From Cheiracanthium punctorium (taxonomy: Eukaryota > Arthropoda > Arachnida > Araneae > Cheiracanthiidae): 64,000 bases of DNA. The position numbers and the translations under genes are program-made. Positions 56,269 to 64,000 of the stretch are shown piece after piece; positions within the stretch are counted from its first letter, which is position 1; the number at the start of each line of letters is the position of its first letter. The stretch is from the NCBI GenBank assembly GCA_038373885.1, contig JAWZYV010019541.1:1-64000 (forward strand). Direction: 5' to 3'. Below the pieces are notes generated by a model. It saw only the letters and a program-made list of their open reading frames with translations, made no database searches and was not told the origin of the DNA.

Positions 56269-57298
56269 CAGGGATGTGCCAGCTGCTCCAATTTCTCCAA
56301 ATTGTGCCAAATCTATCCTGATGTGCCAATCTGTTACAAAAAGATCGTTTTTGGACATTTTTGCTCCAAATTAAGCAAAACTGCTACATTTTTAATTTTT
56401 CCACATGCATTGAAAATGTTTGTAAATCTCCCAAATTTTTACAAAAATCATCACACAGTCTAAGCATTCTAATTTCAATCTTTCTCTATCGATCTTTAAA
56501 ATGAATATTTTTTCTTTGGCATCTCTTTATCTCCTATGTCTTAAGAGTAAAAATTGACCCCTGTTTTAAATTTAATTTTATATAAATTGGTAATTTTTTG
56601 TTACCAAATTTTTTATAAGCCGCTCATGGTAGTTAACCCATTTGTGCCCAGATATTTTTGCGACTTTCTTCGATTTTTGCCAATACCAGCAATAATAGAT
56701 AAATTTCTCTGTCAACTTCTTGAACAAGGGATGATTTCTTTTAAAATCATTATGTAGAAAAACTGAAAGGTCAACATCCTACTGGGTCATGTTAAAATAT
56801 TTTGTGAGTTGAGGTTCAAGACTTGTGAATAAAGGCTAGGAAATATAAATAACGTTTTTGAATCATAGCGAAAATGCTGTCCCAAAAAAGGGACGCTAGG
56901 CATAAATGGAATAATATAGTTTAGTAAATATTGTATTTTTGATTTAAAATAGATATTTTGTATAGCAATGTATAAAATAACTGAATTTTTATTTATTTCG
57001 TAAGCTTCTGACTCTCCTTCCTCTTTGCCCCCCCCCCCCCCCCACACACACACAAAGAAAAAAAAAACTGGTTTTTGTTATTAGCTAAGATTTTTTAAGA
57101 ACACCCTTCATTTTCATTTTTTAGATTGGCATCCTTTAAAAAACTTTTTCCTTTCCCTCCAAACATAAATTTTCTATTTCAAAATTGACATTCTTGTGCT
57201 CTAAAAGTGACTTTTTCTTGCTCCAAATTGCTCCAGAAATGTCTTTTTTCTTGCTCCACTAATTGCTCCAAAATTTAATTTCAGCTGGCACATCACTG
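56269..57298. mobile_element. hAT-type element, 1030 bp, nested
   Basis: Ends CAGGGATGTGCCAGCTG and the complement of CAGTGATGTGCCAGCTG. AATTTG lies at both borders. Subterminal TGCTCCAAATT and TTGCTCC repeats. C run at 57028-57042. No transposase. Confidence 0.8.
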
Positions 57299-57546
57299 AA
57301 TTTGGATTATGATCCAATGCTGGGCAGTGCTAAAAAGCCAAAGGGCACCAAAGAAAATATTGTTCAAAAGCACTTTCTGCACTAGTAACAATCCTAGAAC
57401 TATGAACAAAGTTCACGTCTTTTGAACAGAAATTTATATAGAATATAAATTTTCTTTTTAAGACCCGAATTTTGAGGCCCCTTAGATTTGTGAGGCCCGA
57501 GGCGTGCACCTCATGCGCCTATTGGGAAATCTGCCCTGGTCTTTTC

Positions 57547-58794
57547 TGCTATATATTAGAAGTACGCCACTGACTTCTATTTAGTATTGTATGCTGCCTG
57601 TTGTAAATTGTGTTCTTAAAGTGAATTTTTCAGAAATAGAAAATTTATTTATTTAAAATAGAGGTCTGATTTTTTTTTTGTATTGTTTAAATACTCATAT
57701 TATATCATATCTATTATTATCTAAAAGTGTTTAATTCTGTCTTTGTGTACACACAAATGTATGTGTGTGCTAACCTATTTTCGTTTTTATTACCAAATGT
57801 AAGATTAAAAGGGTCCCCATTTTCACTGTTGCCCCTGGGCCTCGTAAACCCACGTTATGGCATTGGCCTTATGGTTTTAGAAAGTGCCCGTCTATTAAAA
57901 CAGAAGTTTTAAAAATAATGCATTTAGTTCATAGCAAGTAATTACAGTTTGAAAATTGATATTTAATTTATAATGCTTTACAATTATGCTCGTAGATTTT
58001 TTGATTTTTTAGTTTGCTTACAATATAAGCTCTTAACTTCAAGAATTTAGAGGAGTTCTACTATTCAATAATTTGTACACATTAACCATTTAATATTTTG
58101 AAGTTATAGAATTTAAAGTCAATATTGAAATTTGATTATTCTGAAACAGCATGTTTAAGCTGGGCAAAAAAAAAAAATACAACCTGGGCTTTATTTACCG
58201 ACCTTTTTTTTGTTCTGGTTGTGGGTTAGACAAGCTTTAAATCATGATTTTTAAAAAGGCTATCTCTTAATGTTTTGTTTTGGTTAATGGCTGGGCTTGA
58301 AATTTTCAGACTGTGTATGACTAATGTGATTGAACCCTGAAAATTAAATTTGATTATTATTTTCTATCAAACGATTTTCTACATTGTTTGTAAATTATGA
58401 AATTTAATTTTTGCTATATTATTTTATTATGATACTTATAAGCATTTTGTTAGATTGTTTTTTCATATTGATTTTCTAAACAGTGGCCAGTGTTTAATTA
58501 AAAAACTTTGTAATTACTGTGGTCTCATTTAATATAAAGATGATATAAGAACTTATATAAATAATTTTAAGAGGTTTTCAGTCTGAAAAGCTTTCGTAAT
58601 GGATCATAATTTTTTTTTTCCTTAAAAAAAAGTCAGACTTAAAATTTTTTAAAATCACTTTTATGTATTTGAAAAAGGGCTTCTATAAAATATAGTTTGC
58701 TTTTATATTTTTGTCAGTAGTTCAGCCTTTACATGTCATAAGTTTTGTATCATATTTATGTATCATAGTTGTTTTTTTGTTTTGTTTTTTAAAG
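57547..58794. other. intron sequence
   Basis: AT-rich stretch ahead of the FAM135 acceptor; no repeat end or coding signal recognised. Confidence 0.5.
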
Positions 58795-58968
58795 ACCTGA
58801 CCAACATAATTCCATCCATTGTGTAAGTACAAGAACTTTACTTCTGCATTTTGATCCTGCCAAAGGATTACATCACCATGTACCATTACTGTTTGATTAC
58901 TTCCATTTATGTGCTGTAACAATAACTATTCATGCCTCTCTAATTGTTCTCTGCCATCCTTACCTCAG
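58795..58968 (+). CDS. FAM135: FAM135 exon, 174 nt
   Basis: Acceptor TTTTGTTTTTTAAAG and donor GTAAGTG. After finishing the Gly codon it reads PDQHNSIHCVSTRTLLLHFD, then PAKGLHHHVPLLFDYFHLCA and VTITIHASLIVLCHPYL, ending two bases into the next codon. The blocks SxRTLxLHF, RGLHHHVxxxFDYFHL and VHASLVALxxPL are strongly conserved in FAM135A/B. The upstream intron is 19,372 bp. No continuation was found in the last 5 kb, so the next exon is probably beyond the window. Confidence 0.94.
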
Positions 58969-59592
58969 GTAAGTGTATTTCTGATCTGATATATATAAAT
59001 TCTTGTTTGTGTATATGATATGTATAATTGTTATTTATTTGAGAAATTGTGTTCTTATTGGTTTTAGTTATTCTATACATTTCACAATATCAACTATGAA
59101 AATGTAAAACAAATATTGGATTTGTTGCATTTAGAAGAACTATTTAACTTGTTTTTAATTGTTATTATTAAATATGTAGTTTTTAAAAACATAATAAATG
59201 ATCATAATATATGAGTTATATATTATACACATTTCTTCACGCCATGCTTTTTGTTTTCCTACTAATTTAAAACTAGAGGGTTATACCAAACCGCATATTT
59301 TACCCATTTTCTCCAAAAGGAATTAATTTAAAAGCAAATAGTTGTCATTTTAAAAAACCATTGATTATTTGATGTTATGCATCAACATCTCTCTCTCTTT
59401 CCCTTCTCTTTTAACACCCTAACTGCTCCAGGTATATGTATATATTTCGTGCAATAAATTCATTAACTGCCCCAGGTGTATATATACGCCTTTCTCAAAT
59501 AATTTCCTCAGTAATTTGTTGATAGTAGTTTAAATACCGTCAACTCTTTTTGCATGGAATAACTTCAATTTGAACAGAGGTTTGCCCACTAT

Positions 59593-60026
59593 TAGGGATC
59601 GACCGATAGTATCGGCGCTGATACCTTTAATTTTTTTAGGTATCGGTATCGGATCTTTCGATTCTAAAAGTATCGGGAAAGTATCGGTTTCTGTTGCTTT
59701 CATCCATTTTCACCGATACTTCGCTTTTCAGAAGAAAACCAGGCAGGCTCAACACCGTTTTAGAATCTTTATTTTGGTAATGAGATGAAAGGCGTCGTTT
59801 CATTGGCATATTTGTTTGCGCGAGCATTTTCGAACTGTTTTTTTTTTTTTAAATTCTAACCATTGCTGAATGGATGTCGCATCACTAAGTGTGGTCGAAA
59901 GTATGGATGAAGAATCGTTAGATGACAGTTTAACATGCCAATCGTCTATTCTTCTAAATTATTTTGATTTTGTGCCCAACACTAAATACGCTATCTGCAA
60001 GGATTGCAAAAAACAAATGTCAAAAG
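59593..60026 (+). pseudogene. hAT element left end with BED-finger first exon
   Basis: The end TAGGGATCGACCGATAGTAT is followed by inverted GTATCGG motifs. An ATG at 59870 starts a 52-codon exon ending at a donor-like AAAAG|GTAGGC (60026/60027). The protein ends ILLNYFDFVPNTKYAICKDC then KKQMSKG, the first half of a BED zinc finger (W/YF....KA.C..C). The rest of the transposase is absent; another transposon starts at 60116. Confidence 0.6.
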
Positions 60027-60115
60027 GTAGGCTATAATTTTACTTCAGTTTTATAAACGTTTATTTTCTCACTGTGTGGATTCGAAAAAGAGTTCATCAT
60101 CTATATACATACACA

Positions 60116-61053
60116 CAACTGAATCTTCCTATAACGAACTCGCTCGTTCCGGTTAAAAAATTCGCTATAGAGAAAATTTCGTTGTGCAGAGATTAGAGAT
60201 TTTTGCAGTTATTTCAGCATTACAAACTTTTTAGTTAATTCGATGTTTAAAAGTATCAAATTATGACTTTCAATTAAAAATAAATTGGTATTTATTATAA
60301 ATTTGTTAAACTTACGGTTCCTCACTTTTCATTGTATAAATGAAATGTTCAAAAGTAAAGACAATCCACGAAGTTAGAGAATAAAATATGTAAAGCACTT
60401 ACGTTTATTTTACTTCAAAATTCTGTTATTTTACATTGTTTTGTATTCTGTGATTTAAATTTTCATAAAAATATTCACATTTTAAAAGTGCACTGAAAAT
60501 AGAGTGAGGCACATTTTCTTCCATTTGTAAACCTCTTTTTAATGGTTTTGAAAGATTGAAGCATTTCGGTATGATGTGGTTTTGGTCGTGAAGCGCGAGG
60601 CCTTATTATTATACGGGCAAATCGTGACTTTGCCCAAGGCCCCCAATTTTTAATGTTTTTTTTTAAATATTCTTTTTTATTTCGCAATTTTATGAAAAAT
60701 TTAACAAATTTCATTGATTGGGGGCCCCCAAATCCATCAATGCCCCCTGTTGGTCATAATTGGGCACTGGTGAAGTGTCTTCATTATCGGAGTCAGATTC
60801 ACTTTCCTGGCCTTCATTTTTATCATCTGTTACTCTTCCACTAATTGGTCTGTCCAAAAATTAAAATTTTCTTCAAAACTAACAAAAAAAAATCAAAGGT
60901 AAATCTGAAATATTCGCTATGGGAAGATAAGCTCTTCGTTCAATGGAGAATGTTTATAGTGTTATTTAAGCCTTAAAGTTACTTTTCCATGAAAAATTTT
61001 GTTATAGAGAGAAATTCGTTGTAAGGAGACTTCGTTATAGGGAGATTCTACTG
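60116..61053. mobile_element. DNA transposon with CTATAACGAA ends, 938 bp
   Basis: Inverted ends (CAACTGAATCTTCCTATAAC at the left; complement of CAGTAGAATCTCCCTATAAC at the right). The right end is followed by TA; the left TA is not clear. Subterminal CGCTATAGAGA/GTTATAGAGAGA motifs. This resembles pogo/Tc1-type ends. A GC-rich GGGGGCCCCC hAT-like piece is nested at 60600-60770. Confidence 0.75.
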
Positions 61054-61263
61054 TATATATAGGCTTTTAATATCCTTGGTGAAAGTCTAGCTCTTGATAT
61101 ATATTTCGTGCTTAAGAGACATGTTTTAAATTATTATTTAAAATAATTAGGGCAAGGACATCTGATTCGGCTTGGGTATGATATAGATATCAAAATAGAT
61201 GGGGGAGACAGACATTGCTATCGTTTGATATTTCAGGGGATGACGACCTTAAAAGTGTTAAAG

Positions 61264-61480
61264 CAGGTATGGGCAACCTTTGAAAAGTTGTGTGCCAAAC
61301 TTAGGATGTTAGCAAAAGCACGGGCCAAACTTCCGGATTTTAGCGAAGTGGAGGGCCGTATAATTGGGATTTATATGGGATATTGAATAGTTTATGCGTA
61401 GTTTTCAAATGTTCCGCGAGCCGGTTCAAAAGCTGTGGTGGGCCACATCCAGGACGCGGGCCGGCGGTTGCCCATATGTG
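61264..61480. mobile_element. hAT MITE, 217 bp
   Basis: Perfect 8-bp duplication TGTTAAAG (61256-61263, 61481-61488). Ends CAGGTATGGGCAACC and the complement of CACATATGGGCAACC; internal GGGCCA(C/A)A motifs. Confidence 0.92.
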
Positions 61481-61751
61481 TGTTAAAGTGTAATATTTGA
61501 GCCTTCAAAATACATTTGAGGAATTAGTTTCTATTTTGCTTATACAACTTCAGAATACAGACATTTAATATTAGTCAGACGGAAATATTTGAAACCGAAA
61601 GTAGCATTCTGCTATCGGAAGTGAATCGTATTTCTGCTCTTGCAAACGGGGTTAGTGTTTGAACCGAATGACATTTGCCGGACAGACCCCCCCCCCCCCC
61701 CATAGTGCCCCTCTGAAAACGTAAAAAAGCCGCCCCTTTTGTGCTCTAGAT

Positions 61752-61950
61752 CAGTGGTTTCCAAACTATGGGCCGCGACTCATTGTTGGGTCACGGGAAC
61801 AGTTTCGCTGGGTCGAAAATTGTAGGAAAAATTAAACTATAGTATTTTATATAGCCTATATTGGTTATCGTTATGTAGTATTTTGTCGCGAAAAAAAAAT
61901 CTAGTTGAAGATTTTTTGAAGAGGAGGACAAAAAAGTTTGGGAACCATTG
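61752..61950. mobile_element. hAT MITE, 199 bp
   Basis: Perfect 8-bp duplication CTCTAGAT (61744-61751, 61951-61958). Ends CAGTGGTTTCCAAACTATGG and the complement of CAATGGTTCCCAAACTTT, the widespread Charlie-like hAT terminus. Confidence 0.94.
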
Positions 61951-61958
61951 CTCTAGAT

Positions 61959-63395
61959 CAAGATTTTCACAGTTTTAGTTCGACATGGCCCGACTTTCGA
62001 CGATGCCACCCAGATCTTGCGTACCGTGCCATGCCGCCCCTGCTCAGAGCTTAGAATGTTATGGATGTTATGTTAACAATGATCATAAAAGCAGAAACAC
62101 TGAAGAGCAATTTCATTAAATATGGATACTTTAAGTAGCAACTTTTTTTAAGACTTGAAAATTGAATTTTGTTTATCATTTTTGGATTTCAATTTAACCT
62201 TCGTTTAATCTTGTCATTTTTAAGCATCTTTTATTTAGATCCTCCAAGGCGTAGCCTGAAAATAAGCAAAAATATATTTCTTCATATTGTAGCTGTTTCA
62301 ATGACAAGATTAGTGATATTAAAATTATAAACGAAACCTATATGTAAAAACAATCTATTCCTTCTGTGTGTCCCAAATAAGTTAACTTTTTGGCAGTGAC
62401 TTGAAAACTGGCGACTCTCGTGAACTTTAATTATGTTGGTCCAAAAGTTAAATGATTCATTGTTAAGACATTACACACTATGAAAAGTACGAATTATCAA
62501 ACATTTAATGATTTTATTATCTATCAGATTAACGAGAGAATGTAGGATTTGTGTATAATTCTGTTTGGAGAAGTGTAATAATGATCAATATCTAATAATT
62601 ATTTAGTTTATTTCAAATTTTGGGTAAAAAACATATTTCTTGTGAATAGTATTTGTTTTATATATAAGGAAAACACAGGAATAATCGGTGTGTACCTGTT
62701 CTTCATACGGAAAAGATCAAATACATGGACATCCGGATTAATTGTGACTTAACCCTGTCCAGAGAATCAAAATATTCGAATTTTCAAAAACTTAAAAATG
62801 ATCATATGAGTTCATACTAAAAAGAAATCTTGCTAAAACATTTAATAATTCACTTAGTGATTAAATAATTGAAGCAGATAAATAAAACCATTAATTATAT
62901 AATGTGAACTTATTATGCATTTTAAGGGTAGAATTTACATACGTATTTAATGAACAATATGTAAATACATATGTACTTACATAATACTGTACAGTATATA
63001 CATTATCTAAATTTAATGCAGTTTAAGTAATCTAAAAAATATTTTCATATGTGAAAGAATAATAATTAAAGAAAATTATACAAAACTTGGAAGCTTTGAA
63101 GTTGAGTAAATTTCATGTGTTTACTTTTGTAAGCACAAAATCGAGGCATGAACAAAAAACGAGGCATGAACAAAGACACATATAGTAAGAGCAAACAAGA
63201 AGCTATTTTGGGTGTAATATGGAAACATTTTATCTGGCTCATGGCAACAAACAGGCGACAAAATAGAGGTTGAGAAAAATTGATTTAAATATTTGTACCA
63301 GTCGGCACTGGAAATGGATTCTCTAATTAATACATCCCTTTATCCTCCCCCCCCTCCCCCCGTGTTTGTGCTCTATCAAGCCTACAGGGGGGGGC
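61959..63395. other. intron or intergenic sequence, no gene seen
   Basis: AT-rich; C runs at 61688-61700 just before and 63348-63360. No FAM135 continuation exon was recognised. Confidence 0.45.
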
Positions 63396-63439
63396 TTGGG
63401 CGGTGGACTTTTTAAAGGAGTCTAACGCATATTCACTTA
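63396..63439 (-). repeat. SINE fragment, copy 3
   Basis: TTGGGCGGTGGACTTT and GAGTCTAACGCATATTCAC match part of the SINE body at 55990-56219, then stop where a hAT-type end begins. Confidence 0.45.
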
Positions 63440-63441
63440 AG

Positions 63442-64000
63442 CAGGGATGAGAATCTTCCGCGGAATTCCGCGGTTTGGTTATTTCCGCGTATTTTGCTTT
63501 TTTTTATTTTCCGCGTTTTTAAAAAGACATTACTTTCCGCTTTTTCGTGTGTTTAAGTTCCGCGTTTAAAAATATTTTCAGTGCAATTTTCTTTTTTAAA
63601 GATGTATTCGCCGAAATACATCTTGCTTACCGATATCACGACCGTATTGCTAGCCCCAACACGTATTCGTCTTCGGCCTTGCTTATTGCGTATTCAAAAA
63701 TCTTGCAGGATTGGAATCCAAGGAGAAGCCTTTACGATCCACTCCTCCAAGCCAATGGAAGCGCTGCAACTTGCTAAGCATGCGCGCATCGAAGAAGTAT
63801 GGGGAATATTCAATAAGGAGATCAAAAGTCGAAAGACAATCCGCGAAGTTTGTTCCTTTCGATAAGCGGAAGCGCTGAATTTTATTACATGTTGTGGTTT
63901 GATCCGTTTTGCGGTTTTCTGTCCTCAGTTATGGAAAGCAATCATTTGGATATCATAAACCGCATTAACGCTGCGGAAATAAACAAAGAAAATCACTAAG
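63442..64000. mobile_element. left end of a hAT-type element
   Basis: Begins CAGGGATGAGAATCTTCCGC with tandem TCCGCGG/TTTCCGCGT motifs, typical of hAT subterminal repeats. It interrupts the SINE fragment. Two overlapping ORFs (63547-63777, 63581-63865) show no domain I can name. Right end beyond the window. Confidence 0.5.

Larger units (their letters stand above)
53061..57538. mobile_element. large hAT element, 4478 bp, with nested insertions
   Basis: Perfect 8-bp duplication GTCTTTTC (53053-53060, 57539-57546). Ends CAGTGGCGGATTTAGG and the complement of CAGGGCAGATTTCC, with GAGGCCC motifs inside both. It holds a MITE (55010-55184), a SINE (55990-56219) and a hAT element (56269-57298). Its own transposase is not recognisable; a minus ORF at 54616-54858 is of unknown nature. 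Confidence 0.85.

Noticed and set aside
58722..58922. 66-aa minus ORF
   Set aside because: Antisense to the FAM135 exon at 58795-58968.
62228..62262. Possible FAM135 downstream exon after TTTATTTAG
   Set aside because: The translation does not match the expected FAM135 continuation and no donor in phase follows.

Overview
This is eukaryotic nuclear DNA: AT-rich, with long introns, and more than half of it recognisable transposable elements (TEs). No bacterial features are present. The mix of Ty1/copia with an internal-tRNA primer site, BEL/Pao, Penelope-like elements (PLEs) with GIY-YIG endonuclease, mariner, pogo-like, hAT and Helitron elements, plus a FAM135 gene with introns of 8-23 kb, suggests an arthropod, perhaps a chelicerate such as a spider. 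The species cannot be fixed from the window.

Host gene. The only convincing host gene is a FAM135 (FAM135A/B-like) orthologue on the + strand. It survives as four small exons that no long ORF reveals: 8338-8417, 16348-16487, 39352-39422 and 58795-58968. All have GT/AG borders, their phases join without conflict, and together they give about 155 codons of the conserved FAM135 N-terminus. The start exon lies left of the window or was not found; later exons lie to the right. Almost everything else sits inside its introns.

Layout. 1-4776: minus-strand Ty1/copia element with one LTR, a primer binding site and a polyprotein frame broken only by three stop codons. 5600-6362: non-autonomous Helitron with nested tandem repeats. 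6468-14090: pogo/mariner-type non-autonomous elements, a hAT transposase relic and a GC-rich promoter-like island with a heat-shock element (10430-11240). 17680-28800: one minus-strand uncharacterised protein gene, now a pseudogene, split by three insertions (a BEL/Pao element with 5-bp target duplication, a PLE with 15-bp duplication, and a DNA element). 28860-32240: inverted PLE remnants around a cysteine-rich relic and a palindromic hAT element. 32240-35123: hAT transposase with DUF4371-like core. 35984-37891: hAT element. 43209-49531: two copies of a 173-bp-repeat element around a Helitron. 50632-57546: tRNA-derived SINEs and nested hAT elements. 59593-63442: further hAT ends and MITEs (short non-autonomous DNA elements).

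How parts relate. Target-site duplications give an order of insertion: the uncharacterised gene came first, then the DNA element, PLE and BEL/Pao inside it. The BEL/Pao LTRs differ at only 2 of 283 positions, although its coding region carries at least nine lesions. No gene cluster or operon-like system is present; the interest lies in the hidden host gene, the nested insertion history and the candidate self-cleaving ribozymes.
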